DNA of 64,000 nt from AC-32 sp963715575. Its GTDB lineage: Bacteria; Actinomycetota; Thermoleophilia; Gaiellales; Gaiellaceae. Positions 31,705 to 38,984 of this stretch are shown in pieces. The position numbers and the translations under genes are program-made. Each line of letters opens with the position of its first letter. The stretch's first letter is position 1. The notes under the pieces are model-generated. The model saw nothing but the letters and a program-made list of their open reading frames with translations, did not search any database and was not told the DNA's origin. The DNA lies in the NCBI GenBank assembly GCA_963715575.1, contig OY970250.1, forward strand, positions 1,364,001-1,428,000. The letters are read 5' to 3'.

Positions 31705-33018
31705 GTGCGCGAGCTCGAGCGCTTCGAGCGCGAGCACCCGCGCTCACGCGAGCTGGCGAACGAGGCACGCGGCTCGCTCCTTTCCGGCGTGCCGATGCCG
31801 TGGATGATCCGCTGGCCGGGCGGCTTCCCGGTCTTCGCGGCCGAGGCACACGGTGCGCGTTTCCGCGACGTCGACGGGCACGAGTACGTCGACTTCTGCC
31901 TCGGCGACACCGCGGCGATGACGGGCCACTCGCCCGCGCCGACCGTCCGCGCGGTCGTAGAGCAGGTTGGGAAGGGGATCACCACGATGCTGCCGAGCGA
32001 GGACGCGATCTGGGTCGGGCGGGAGCTGGCCCGTCGCTTCGGCCTCGCGCGCTGGCAGTTCGCGCTGACCGCGACCGACGCCAACCGCTTCGCGATCAGG
32101 CTTGCGCGTGAGCTCACCGGGCGGCCGAAGATCCTCGTCTTCAACTGGTGTTACCACGGCTCGGTCGACGAGACGTTCGCCGGCCTCGAGGACGGCCGCG
32201 TGGTCTCGCGCGACGGCAACGTCGGGCCGCCGGTGCCGCTGGACGAGACGACGCGCGTTGTCGAGTGGAACGACTCCGAGGCACTCGAGTGCGAGCTCGC
32301 CCACGGCGACGTCGCCTGCGTGCTGGCCGAGCCGGCGCTGACGAACATCGGCATCGTCCTTCCGGAGCCGGGCTTCCACGAGCGGCTACGCGCTGCGACG
32401 CGCGATACGGGGACGCTGCTGATCGTCGACGAGACGCACACGCTCTGCGCGGGGCCGGGCGGCTACACGGCCGCCTACGGGCTCGAGCCGGACCTGCTCA
32501 CGGTCGGCAAGTCGATCGGCGCGGGGATCCCGGTCGCCGCGTACGGGTTCTCGGCCGAGGTCGCCGAACAGCTGGAGGCGCTGCTGCCGGCCGACGAGAA
32601 GGCCGACGTGGGCGGGATCGGCGGCACGGTTGCGGCGAACGTGCTCTCACTTGCCGCGACGCGCGCGACCCTGGCCGAGGTACTGACCGACGAGGCCTTC
32701 GAGCGGATGATCGCCCTCGGCGAGCGCTTCGAGGCCGGCGTCGCGGAGACGATCGAGCGGCACGGCCTGCCCTGGCACGTGACGCGCCTCGGCTGCCGCA
32801 TCGAGTACCTCTTCTGCCCCGAGCGCCCGCGCACCGGCAGCGAGGCCGCCGCCGGGGGCAACGCGCTGCTCGACCGGCTGATCCACCTCTACGCGCTCAA
32901 CCGCGGCATCCTGCTGACGCCGTTCCACAACATGGCGCTGATGTCGCCCGCGACGACCGAAGCCGACGTCGATCTGCACACGCAGGTCTTCGAGGAAGCC
33001 GCGCGGGAACTGGCGTGA
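31705..33018 (+). CDS. Class III PLP aminotransferase / glutamate-1-semialdehyde aminomutase-like
   Basis: The 437-residue protein has the fold-type I markers. 'WPGGFPVFAAEAHGARFRDVDGHEYVDFCLGD' lies at the N-terminal side. 'LLIVDETHTL' near residue 238 gives the PLP-interacting Asp, and 'LLTVGKSIGAGIPVAAYG' near 264 the Schiff-base Lys. In 'LTATDANRFAIRLAREL' the usual SGTEAN is replaced by TATDAN, a variant seen in aspartate aminotransferase-family proteins near hydantoinase genes. The GTG start at 31705 is tentative. The amino donor and acceptor are unknown. Confidence 0.85.
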   Translation: MRELERFEREHPRSRELANEARGSLLSGVPMPWMIRWPGGFPVFAAEAHGARFRDVDGHEYVDFCLGDTAAMTGHSPAPTVRAVVEQVGKGITTMLPSEDAIWVGRELARRFGLARWQFALTATDANRFAIRLARELTGRPKILVFNWCYHGSVDETFAGLEDGRVVSRDGNVGPPVPLDETTRVVEWNDSEALECELAHGDVACVLAEPALTNIGIVLPEPGFHERLRAATRDTGTLLIVDETHTLCAGPGGYTAAYGLEPDLLTVGKSIGAGIPVAAYGFSAEVAEQLEALLPADEKADVGGIGGTVAANVLSLAATRATLAEVLTDEAFERMIALGERFEAGVAETIERHGLPWHVTRLGCRIEYLFCPERPRTGSEAAAGGNALLDRLIHLYALNRGILLTPFHNMALMSPATTEADVDLHTQVFEEAARELA

Positions 33019-33067
33019 GCAACGCTGGCCCAAGCGAGGCTGTTCGCGGCACGAACCCGTTAGCCGC

Positions 33068-33589
33068 TCACCAAATGAATGGGATCAGCCGGTGTTTTGT
33101 GCGCCGTTTGTAGTCGCGGTAGCCCGCGTACTGCCGCTCGAGCCAGAGCTCTTCCCGCCGCGACTTCAGATCAGCGAAGACCGCGAGCAGGATCGTCAGG
33201 GCCAGCCCTAGCACCGTCGCGAAGATCGTCGACCAACCGAGCGCGATGAGAATTCCACCGCCGTACATGGGGTGACGAGCGAGGCGATAGACGCCGCCGG
33301 TCTGCAGCTCGCCCTGGCTTCGCGGCGCCGGAAACGGCGTCAGCGCGGAGCCGAGGCCGATCGCGCCTCCGAGGAGCAGTCCGAGCCCAACTGCAAACAG
33401 CAGTGCTCCGGCGGCGTAGGCGATCGGGGCAAGTGCGTCTGGCCAATTGAGGCCAACGAGCGCCGAGAGCGCTATCGCAGCAAACAACACGGCCTGGACA
33501 GCCACCCAGCCACCGCCCCTCGTGCCGAGGGCGGGGAGAGAGAAGTTGCGATCGCTCTCTGAGTGCGAGGGCGGCGGAGTGCTGCTCAT
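33068..33589 (-). CDS. Isoprenylcysteine carboxyl methyltransferase-family membrane protein
   Basis: The protein of about 173 residues has four to five membrane helices and the C-terminal ICMT/phospholipid methyltransferase signature: 'GVYRLARHPMYGGGILIALGW' (RHPxY), then 'REELWLERQYAGYRDYKRRTKHRLIPF' (SAM-binding EE and Y..Y). The family methylates lipids or small molecules at the membrane. The start is uncertain: ATG 33589 is used, and the frame is open to 33646. Confidence 0.82.
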   Translation of the reverse strand: MSSTPPPSHSESDRNFSLPALGTRGGGWVAVQAVLFAAIALSALVGLNWPDALAPIAYAAGALLFAVGLGLLLGGAIGLGSALTPFPAPRSQGELQTGGVYRLARHPMYGGGILIALGWSTIFATVLGLALTILLAVFADLKSRREELWLERQYAGYRDYKRRTKHRLIPFIW

Positions 33590-33679
33590 GGGTATCTCTG
33601 CAGACAAGATCCGCCTCGTCGGTTCCGCGCGCATCGGTGCATCCACGGATCTAGGCTGATGCCCGCAGTCGCCTCAACT

Positions 33680-33717
33680 CAAGTGACATTCCCGCACACT
33701 GGCCCAGGCGACTTACC
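33680..33717. repeat. Copy 1 of a dispersed GACATTCC...CTGGCCCAGG motif
   Basis: TGACATTCCCGCACACTGGCCCAGGCGA lies in the gene-free gap between the methyltransferase and acetyltransferase genes (positions about 33683-33711). Related copies occur at 34716-34732 and 36640-36668. The gap (33590-33799) contains no other feature that I can support. Confidence 0.45.
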
Positions 33718-33799
33718 TTGAGCCATCGACCTGCCGGCCGACCCCTTCGGCGGCCAAATCAGTGAACGGGTAGCGCGAGGGCGGGATCTCCCGGCGATT

Positions 33800-34630
33800 T
33801 CACGTTGGTTCCGTGGTTGGCGGCGTGAACGGCGACCACTCGTAGACGTTCACCGCGCATACCTCCCGGAAGCCCAGCCGCTCGTACATCGGTTGCCCCA
33901 TCGGTGACGATCCGAGCACGCCGACGTCGAAGCCGAGCTCGAGTGTGCCTGCGAGCGCTTCGTGGCTGATCGCCGCGCCGATCCCGCGGCGGCGGGCGGC
34001 CGGTACGGTGCAGACGAAATAGAGGCCCGCCACGCCCGCCGCGAGGAACACTGAGGCGCACGCCACCGGGTCGCCGCCGGCTAGGCCGACGTAGTGCCGC
34101 CAAGGCACGTCGTCACCAACGCCGATGCGTGCATACATCTCGTGTACCCACGCCGCCTCCGGAGGTCCCTCACCGAAGCCAAGCGAGAGCACCTGCTCGT
34201 ACGCGTCGAGACCGGTGTCCGTCACGACACGCGAGATCCGGACGTCCGTCGGCGCCTCGACGTCCGGGAGCGCCCGGAGGTTCGCGGCCATGCCGGGCTC
34301 CGGGCCGCTCTCGAAGCCGTGCGCTTCGAGGCGGGTTCCGAGGTCGGTTGGACGCATCGACGGCCCGACGTGCCACGAGCCCGCGACGCCGCTCGTGCGC
34401 ATCAGCTTCTGCGACTCGGTTATCGCGGCGTCTGCGCGCTCGGGCTCGAGATCGGCTCGCACGACGCAGTTGTGGTAGGCGATCGGCGAACCGCCGATTA
34501 CCCACGTGATCTCCGCGTCGTCGCGCTCGCGACCTCCTCCCGCGCGTCCGAGCGCGAGCAGGAATTCCGCTTCGTTGTCCTCGACCGCGCGTGCGACCCA
34601 GGCGGCGGACACTTCCGTCATGTCTCGCAT
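33800..34630 (-). CDS. GNAT-family N-acetyltransferase
   Basis: The product of about 276 residues contains a C-terminal GNAT domain. 'PVACASVFLAAGVAGLYFVCTVPAARRRGIGAAISHEAL' provides the beta4 strand and the acetyl-CoA loop (R-R-x-G-I-G). 'LGSSPMGQPMYERLGFREVCAVNVYEW' is the classical terminal motif. The N-terminal half (AVEDNEAEFLLALGRAGG) is a degenerate second GNAT-like domain. The start at 34630 is a choice between two nearby Met codons. The substrate is unknown. Confidence 0.82.
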   Translation of the reverse strand: MRDMTEVSAAWVARAVEDNEAEFLLALGRAGGGRERDDAEITWVIGGSPIAYHNCVVRADLEPERADAAITESQKLMRTSGVAGSWHVGPSMRPTDLGTRLEAHGFESGPEPGMAANLRALPDVEAPTDVRISRVVTDTGLDAYEQVLSLGFGEGPPEAAWVHEMYARIGVGDDVPWRHYVGLAGGDPVACASVFLAAGVAGLYFVCTVPAARRRGIGAAISHEALAGTLELGFDVGVLGSSPMGQPMYERLGFREVCAVNVYEWSPFTPPTTEPT

Positions 34631-34713
34631 GCTACGAGCCGCGACGACGAGGCCAGCGAGGAGCCAACCGGTGAAGCCGATGGTCATTCTCGTTCGCAGG
34701 CGGCTCTGCCTCG

Positions 34714-34734
34714 GGTGACATTCCCGAACACTCA
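34714..34734. repeat. Copy 2 of the dispersed GACATTCC motif, interrupted by the IS
   Basis: GTGACATTCCCGAACACTC ends exactly where the IS110-family element appears to begin. The second half of the motif (CTGGCCCAGG), seen in copies at 33680 and 36640, is missing. This is compatible with the IS having inserted into a copy of the repeat. Confidence 0.4.
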
Positions 34735-34744
34735 TATGGAGTGC

Positions 34745-35006
34745 GGTCTGTCAACCGCGCAGGGGTTGTTCGCCCCGCTGTTTGCGGGGTTGGGGTCGGC
34801 GGGGGGAGCGCATCGGCTGTCGTCGACGTTGTGTCGCGACTCATATGCGCGGGTTGGTGCCGCATGACCGGTGTGCGATGGTGAGGAGCGGTGCCGTTCT
34901 CTGGCGTCGAGCGTGGCCCGTTGTGGGCTGCTCCCAGTGTTCTCTCGGGTCGCTCCTCGCGTCGTTGCGCCGGTGCGCTCTCCTCGCCGAGCCGTTGGTG
35001 TGGCGG
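34745..35006 (-). ncRNA. Candidate bridge-RNA region of the IS element
   Basis: This 262-base non-coding stretch lies between the transposase stop and the IS end. IS110-family elements encode a structured bridge RNA in one non-coding end; in the IS1111 subgroup it is the end downstream of the transposase. ACTCATATG, present at the IS-host junction (34730-34738), occurs again inside this region at 34839-34847, as a guide loop copying the terminus would. No structure was computed, so this is a hypothesis. Confidence 0.35.
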
Positions 35007-36077
35007 CTACTCCATGGTCGCCAGTGCCCAACAGTGTCCCGCGAGTTCGCGGGCGACGGCGACCACGATGATCGAGCGGGGCTTGCCTCGGCCCTCGAGC
35101 GCCTGCCAGCGTCCGTGGAGTCGGCGGGCGCTGCGGTCGGCCTGGGCTCGCAGGGCGAGGGGTTTGCCTTCGCGCCTGCGTTCGAGGGTGACGCTCAAGC
35201 GCGGCGGGCGGCGTTGGTGCCAGGCGGCCTCGATCAGGAGCCGGCGCGCGTTTGTGTTGCCGGCCTTGGTGATCGCGCCTTGGCGGCGCCGCTCCCCGCT
35301 TGAGTGCTCGCTGGGGGTGAGGCCGAGGAAGGGGCCGAGCGACTCGGGGCGGAACCTGCTCCAGTCGCCGAGCTCGACGGTCAACGCGAACGCCGTGAGC
35401 GTGGAGACGCCGCGGAGACAGACGAGCCGCTCGACGACATCGAGGTAGGGCGGCGTCGCGGCGAGCTCGGCGATCGCCGCGTCGAGTGCGTCCCTGCTGG
35501 TCTTCGCGCCGAGCATCCGGCCGTAGCACTCGTCGAACACGATTGCGAGCGGCCCGCTCTGGAAGCGCTGCCGGCGAAGCCAGGCGTCGTGTGCCCGCGT
35601 CCAGGCGGTCGCGTCATAGACCGCGCCGTGGCGGAGGAGCAGCTTCGAGAGCCGGTGCCGCGCCCGCATCAGATCGCCGCGGGCATCCTCGCGGGCGCGG
35701 ACCAGATCACGCGCGGCCTCCTCCTCCGGCCCGGGCACCCGTACCGGGGTGACCTCACCCAGCCGAAGCAGCCTCGCCAGCCGCTCGGCGTCCCGCCGGT
35801 CAGTCTTGACCCGATCAGCCGCCGCCCGGATCCGCGACGGCGCCGCGACAACGCAGCTGATCCCCGCCCCGGCACACCCACGCGCGAGCCCGTACCCGGT
35901 CGGCCCCGCCTCGTACACGACCCGAACCGGCGCCGGCAGCGTCTTCAGCCACGCGACCGTCGCGTCACACCCCGGCGGCAGCCGCAGCGCCCGCACCTCA
36001 CCGCTCCCCCCATCGATCACACCCGCGACCACAGAGCGAGCGTGCACATCAAGACCGACCCAGCTACCTTCGCTCAT
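35007..36077 (-). CDS. IS110-family DEDD transposase
   Basis: The 356-residue protein starts at ATG 36077 with 'GSWVGLDVHARSVVAGVID', the first catalytic Asp (DVH). The DEDD/RuvC-like domain continues with 'VRVVYEAGPTGYGLAR' (Glu) and 'VKTDRRDAERLARLL' (Asp-Asp). The C-terminal Transposase_20 domain shows 'LVCLRGVSTLTAFALTVELGDWSRF' and 'GLTPSEHSSGERRRQGAITKAGNTNARRLL', with the nucleophilic Ser of the family in the SEHSSG segment. It should insert and excise its element with the help of a bridge RNA. The frame is complete. Confidence 0.92.
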   Translation of the reverse strand: MSEGSWVGLDVHARSVVAGVIDGGSGEVRALRLPPGCDATVAWLKTLPAPVRVVYEAGPTGYGLARGCAGAGISCVVAAPSRIRAAADRVKTDRRDAERLARLLRLGEVTPVRVPGPEEEAARDLVRAREDARGDLMRARHRLSKLLLRHGAVYDATAWTRAHDAWLRRQRFQSGPLAIVFDECYGRMLGAKTSRDALDAAIAELAATPPYLDVVERLVCLRGVSTLTAFALTVELGDWSRFRPESLGPFLGLTPSEHSSGERRRQGAITKAGNTNARRLLIEAAWHQRRPPRLSVTLERRREGKPLALRAQADRSARRLHGRWQALEGRGKPRSIIVVAVARELAGHCWALATME

Positions 36078-36263
36078 AACCGGCGCCTCCCGTAATTGCG
36101 GCTCTACCGCCGGGCCACTCCCGACGGCAACCCGCGCCAACTTACGAGCGAGGCGCCGGGCACTCCATACGGTCTGGCGCACGCGGCGGTGGGGTCACTC
36201 GCGCAGCGGCTGCTTCCTCGCCTTAGGATCTCGCTGTCCCGTTACCTGCGGAAGGGAGTCGTC

Positions 36264-36548
36264 TTGGCAGTCGGTATCCGGATCAAGCTTCCAGGTGTGA
36301 CACAGGAACAGTTCGACGCTGCACACGACCACATCAACCCGGATCGCTCCCCGTGGCCGGGGATGCTGTTTCACTCGTCCGGGCCGATCGATGGCGGCTG
36401 GGGAGTGATCGACTTCTGGGAGTCGCGGGCAGACTTCGACGCACACCTCGAATCCAACATCCAGCCGGGGATCGTCGCGTCAGGGGTGCAGATGCAGGGG
36501 CCACCGGACATCAAAGAGTTCCCGGTCCACGAGATCATCCACCCTTAG
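36264..36548 (+). CDS. Small dimeric alpha/beta-barrel-like protein
   Basis: A TTG at 36264 follows AAGGGAG by six bases and opens 95 codons. The 94-residue product begins 'AVGIRIKLPGVTQEQFDAAHDHIN', has 'PGMLFHSSGPIDGGWGVIDFWESRADFDAHLES' in the middle and ends 'EFPVHEIIHP'. This is the pattern of antibiotic-biosynthesis-monooxygenase-like/ferredoxin-fold dimeric barrels, with a His (HSSG) and a 'WES...FDAHL' helix. Reaction and partner are unknown. The gene lies just right of the IS. Confidence 0.7.
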   Translation: MAVGIRIKLPGVTQEQFDAAHDHINPDRSPWPGMLFHSSGPIDGGWGVIDFWESRADFDAHLESNIQPGIVASGVQMQGPPDIKEFPVHEIIHP

Positions 36549-36637
36549 AGAGCAGCGCAATGCGCAGGCAGGCGTCCGACCGCGAGACCCTGCCCTACCG
36601 CACGTAGCACCCAGGGCCTTGGACACATTCGCGCCGT

Positions 36638-36670
36638 TCAGCGGACATTCCTGAATGCTGGCCCAGGGCA
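36638..36670. repeat. Copy 3 of the dispersed GACATTCC...CTGGCCCAGG motif
   Basis: GGACATTCCTGAATGCTGGCCCAGGGCA is closest to the copy at 33680 (shared GACATTCC, then five to six variable bases, then CTGGCCCAGG). It lies between two small genes. Confidence 0.45.
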
Positions 36671-36733
36671 CGTTGCTGTCCCTGGCCGCTTCGGCCTCTT
36701 TCGCATTGCTGGTGGGCGCGCGACAATCTGGAC

Positions 36734-36868
36734 GTGGATGACGAGCTGATCGCGCGCGAGGAACTGACGGCTACGCTGTTTGCAGTCGTCGACATTCGTG
36801 CCGACGTACGAGCGATTCGAGAGCTGCTGGAGGACGACGATGGCGAAGCCACGGAAGATGACTCCTGA
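36734..36868 (+). CDS. Small acidic helical protein (44 aa)
   Basis: GTG 36734 opens a frame encoding 'MDDELIAREELTATLFAVV' followed by 'DIRADVRAIRELLEDDDGE' and a TGA at 36866. Short proteins with this layout (DE-start, hydrophobic 'LFAVxDI' core, 'IRELLEEDDGE' end) recur in related actinobacteria, as far as I recall. The function is unknown. It overlaps the following small frame by 29 bases. Confidence 0.5.
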   Translation: MDDELIAREELTATLFAVVDIRADVRAIRELLEDDDGEATEDDS

Positions 36869-36980
36869 AGAAGAGGCGGAGCGGGAGAAGCGCGAGCGCG
36901 AGTTCCACGAGCTGCTCAAGCGCCGCCAGGCTCGCGATGCCGAGCTCCGAGCTCAGCGCGAGGCCAGCGAGCAGCGGTAA
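36840..36980 (+). CDS. Small highly charged helical protein (46 aa)
   Basis: ATG 36840 opens 'MAKPRKMTPEEEAEREKREREF' in parts, then 'HELLKRRQARDAELRAQREASEQR', a continuous charged helix. An internal ATG at 36858 would shorten the overlap with the preceding gene to 11 bases. No family is recognised; it might be a small RNA- or protein-binding helix. Coding is supported by strong Glu/Arg bias only. Confidence 0.42.
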   Translation: MAKPRKMTPEEEAEREKREREFHELLKRRQARDAELRAQREASEQR

Positions 36981-37076
36981 CGGGCGCGCGGCTTCTATGC
37001 TCGCGACGACCTCATCGACGACCTGGACCGCCGCACGGAAGCCGTTCCTGGCCGGCTAGGTACGCTGGAGTACATG

Positions 37077-37761
37077 ATGCTGCGCCTGCGCGAATCGTTC
37101 AGCGACCGCCGGATCGCGGTCGTCGCCTCGCTGGGGCTCCTGACGCTGTTCACGCTCGCGATGCTGGCGGGGAGGATCGCGTACACCGGCACGCGCGGGT
37201 CACGGCTGGCTCGGCTGGAACCTGTTCCTGGCCTGGATACCGTTCGCCGTCGCCCTCCTGCTCTACGAGCGCGCCCGCGCCGAGGCGCCCCTGCGCGTGC
37301 TCGTCCCGCTCGGCCTGCTCTGGCTCGTCTTCTTCCCGAACGCGCCCTACCTCGTCACCGATCTGAAGCACGTGGGCGGCGGCGGCCGCATCCCGGTGCT
37401 CTACGACGTGCTGCTCCTCTCAGCCGGCGCCTGGACCGGTCTCTCGCTCGGGTTGACCTCGCTCTTTCTCGTGCACCTCGTCGTGCGCCGGCGCCTCGGC
37501 GCGCTGAACGCCTGGGGCGTGGTCGCCGGTGTCCTCGCCTTGAGCTCGTTCGGGATCTACCTCGGCCGAGTCCTGCGCTGGAACTCGTGGGACGTGGTGG
37601 CCAACCCCGGCCCGCTCGGTGCGGAGCTCGCGAAGGGCCTGCTCCATCCGCTCGATCACCCGCGCCCGCTCGGCTTGACGGTCCTGCTGACCGCGTTTCT
37701 GCTGACGAGCTACCTGGTGTTGTACTCGTTCGCGCGACTCAACGCGCTCGCGCGAGACTGA
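37077..37761 (+). pseudogene. DUF1361 membrane protein gene with a frameshift
   Basis: The N-terminal helix (RIAVVASLGLLTLFTLAMLAG) is read in one frame to about 37197. The remainder ('GHGWLGWNLFLAWIPFAVALLLYERA', 'LGLLWLVFFPNAPYLVTDLKHV', 'WNSWDVVANPGPL', 'YLVLYSF') continues in the next frame to the stop at 37761. Joined, they make a typical six- to seven-helix DUF1361 protein of about 228 residues with the family's 'WNLFLAWIP' and 'FPNAPYLVTDL' motifs. The change is at or near the GGG at 37197-37199. Either a mutation or a sequencing error is possible. Confidence 0.75.
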
Positions 37762-37770
37762 CCGGCTGAG

Positions 37771-37816
37771 TGCCCCCGGCAAGAATCGAACTTGCGCACG
37801 CGGTTTAGGAAGCCGC
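37771..37816 (-). tRNA. 3' half of a tRNA-Arg(CCT) left at the far end of the integrated element
   Basis: The minus strand reads an anticodon arm with loop TTCCTAA, a variable loop, a perfect T-arm (GCAAG TTCGATT CTTGC), the acceptor 3' strand CGGGGGC and discriminator A. No D-arm or acceptor 5' strand precedes it. The anticodon stem has one C-A mismatch, as expected if its two strands come from different parents. It is the displaced chromosomal tRNA end produced by integration of the element that ends at the intact tRNA (51730). Confidence 0.75.
37799..37811. other. Left attachment core (13 bp)
   Basis: CGCGGTTTAGGAA is shared exactly with the anticodon arm of the intact tRNA at 51758-51770. 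On the tRNA strand it reads TTCCTAAACCGCG and covers the anticodon CCT. This is the likely crossover region. Confidence 0.7.
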
Positions 37817-38111
37817 CTGCGAACAGGGCTTGACACCGCTTGACAAGCGGCGTGGCGGCTCGGCCGATGAGGGCATCGCATGACGGATCGCATCTGCGCA
37901 GCGGCCGAGACACGTCGGCGGCTGTACCGCTGCGCGCCCGCCGCGAGCTGCCGCGAGACGTGCCCGCCGATGCTCTCGTTACGGTTGCCGCAGCCGCCGC
38001 AGCTCGTCCGTGGCGGACCTAGTGGCATGAGGTAGACCAGATGGTCACCTTCGCAAGACAGCTTCATCGCGCGACCGCGCTCCACGTCCTAGAGACGGTG
38101 GAGGCACGGTC
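37812..38111. promoter_or_regulatory. Non-coding left end of the element with palindrome and repeats
   Basis: This 300-base stretch has no supported gene. It holds GCTTGACA twice (37828 and 37838) and the perfect palindrome CCGCTTG-A-CAAGCGG at 37836-37850. It also holds the 13-mer ATCGCATCTGCGC at 37887-37899, which recurs in direct orientation at 51612-51624 near the other end. These are candidates for integrase arm sites, excisionase sites and the promoter of the operon starting at 38112. Confidence 0.45.
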
Positions 38112-38324
38112 GTGGCCCGCCACGTAGAGGCCGCGCCGATCCCCCGGCTGGCCCTCTCGCCCGATGGCGTCGCGGCGTCGCTCGGGTACTCGCGGGCCTA
38201 CTGCGAGGAGAACGGCATCTTCGCCGAGCTGGATTGGGTGATCCGTGGCTCGCGGCGCTTCGTCCCCGTCACCGAGGTACAGAGGTGGCTGGACGAGAAC
38301 AAGCGCCCGATCCTCGAGGGCTAG
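38112..38324 (+). CDS. Excisionase-like small DNA-binding protein
   Basis: The 70-residue product contains a MerR/HTH_17-type fold: 'LALSPDGVAASLGYSRAYCEENGIFAELDWVIRGSRRFVPVTEVQRWLDENK' in segments. The helix-turn-helix, the 'RRFVPVTEVQRWL' wing and the final helix are in the usual places. It is the first gene inside the left end of the element, where excisionases usually lie. The start is GTG. It probably assists excision or controls the operon. Confidence 0.68.
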   Translation: MARHVEAAPIPRLALSPDGVAASLGYSRAYCEENGIFAELDWVIRGSRRFVPVTEVQRWLDENKRPILEG

Positions 38325-38327
38325 GTC

Positions 38328-38981
38328 GTGGCTACAAAGCAAACCGCCCCGGCCGAGGCCGAGGCGGTCGAGAGCATGGGAGGCTCCGGTGACGAGGGTA
38401 GCGGCCTCAGCGGCGAGCGGACGCCGTTCGCTCCGATCCCGGAGGCTGTCCTCGACTCGAAAGAGCTGAGCGACTTCGAGGTCCGTCTTTACGGCCTGCT
38501 CCTCCGATACCGCAACGGCGGGACGGGTGAGTGTCGGCCGAGCTACGAGACGCTGGCCGCGCGACTTGGCTGCTCCGAGAAGAAGATCGAGCGAGGCATC
38601 GGAGGACTCGTCAGGGCTGGCGAGGTCGTGGTCCGGCGACGGTCGAACGGGAAGCACGGGCGGCTCCCGAATCAGTACGACCTCGCCAGGTTCCAACCCC
38701 GCAAACCTGCGGCCTTGGTGCAACCCGACAAATCTGTCGGGTTGGACTTGCAACCCGACAAATCTGTCCCTTGCAACCCGACAAATCTGTCGGGGGAACG
38801 CAAGCCTTTGAACGAGAGAAACCCAAACCCACCATTAGGGGCGGTGTCGGGTCTAGAGACGCCGCGCGAGGTGCTGATTTTCTCTTTCGACTGCCTCACC
38901 TGCCACGAGCGGTTCGAGACAGCGAACGAGGCCGAGGGCTTCTGTCCTCGTTGCAAGGCGTCTATCGAGAAGGAGGGGTAG
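38328..38981 (+). CDS. Winged-helix replication protein with zinc finger (lambda-O-like role)
   Basis: The 217-residue product has an N-terminal winged helix: 'LSDFEVRLYGLLLRYRNGG', 'RPSYETLAARLGCSEKKIERGIGGLVRAGEVVVRRR'. This is the layout of phage replication initiators of the O/DnaD-like helix-turn-helix class. A linker contains repeated 'QPDKSV' peptides, produced by three DNA repeats (38720-38797). The C-terminus is a CxxC...CxxC zinc finger (CLTCHERFETANEAEGFCPRC). Its position after the excisionase-like gene and the internal repeats argue for a replication initiator carrying its own origin. The function is not proven. Confidence 0.6.
   Translation: MATKQTAPAEAEAVESMGGSGDEGSGLSGERTPFAPIPEAVLDSKELSDFEVRLYGLLLRYRNGGTGECRPSYETLAARLGCSEKKIERGIGGLVRAGEVVVRRRSNGKHGRLPNQYDLARFQPRKPAALVQPDKSVGLDLQPDKSVPCNPTNLSGERKPLNERNPNPPLGAVSGLETPREVLIFSFDCLTCHERFETANEAEGFCPRCKASIEKEG
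38720..38797. repeat. Three iteron-like palindromic repeats inside the replication gene
   Basis: GCAACCCGACAAATCTGTC occurs three times in direct orientation, starting at 38720, 38750 and 38773. Copies 1 and 3 extend into the full palindrome CCCGACA-AATC-TGTCGGG; copy 2 keeps only the shorter arms. They are translated in different frames as QPDKSV or NPTNLSG, so the DNA sequence, not the peptide, is conserved. Origins made of such repeats inside an initiator gene are known from lambdoid phages. Confidence 0.7.
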
Positions 38982-38984
38982 CGA

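Larger units (their letters stand above)
34735..36169 (-). mobile_element. IS110-family insertion sequence (IS1111-like)
   Basis: The element is bounded by a 10-base inverted pair, TATGGAGTGC at 34735-34744 and GCACTCCATA at 36160-36169. It is about 1.43 kb long and carries one transposase on the minus strand with a 270-base non-coding segment downstream of it. IS110 elements normally lack true terminal repeats; subterminal short inverted repeats and a long non-coding end downstream of the transposase are features of the IS1111 subgroup. The exact ends are inferred. The transposase frame is intact, so the element may be active. Confidence 0.6.

Noticed and set aside
31078..31849. Long minus-strand frames rich in Gly, Arg or Glu opposite the polyproline tract
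   Set aside because: They are the antisense readings of CCN repeats; they have no ribosome site, and the plus-strand frame has a signal peptide and a normal tail.
35304..36095. Plus-strand frame opposite the IS110 transposase
   Set aside because: It is antisense to a transposase with all catalytic motifs present.
37771..37816. A second functional tRNA gene
   Set aside because: Only the anticodon arm, T-arm and acceptor 3' strand are present; the D-arm and 5' acceptor strand are absent and the anticodon stem has a mismatch.
38720..38797. Possible CRISPR-like repeat array
   Set aside because: There are only three copies with irregular 23-30-base spacing, in a coding gene, with no cas genes; an iteron or origin role fits better.
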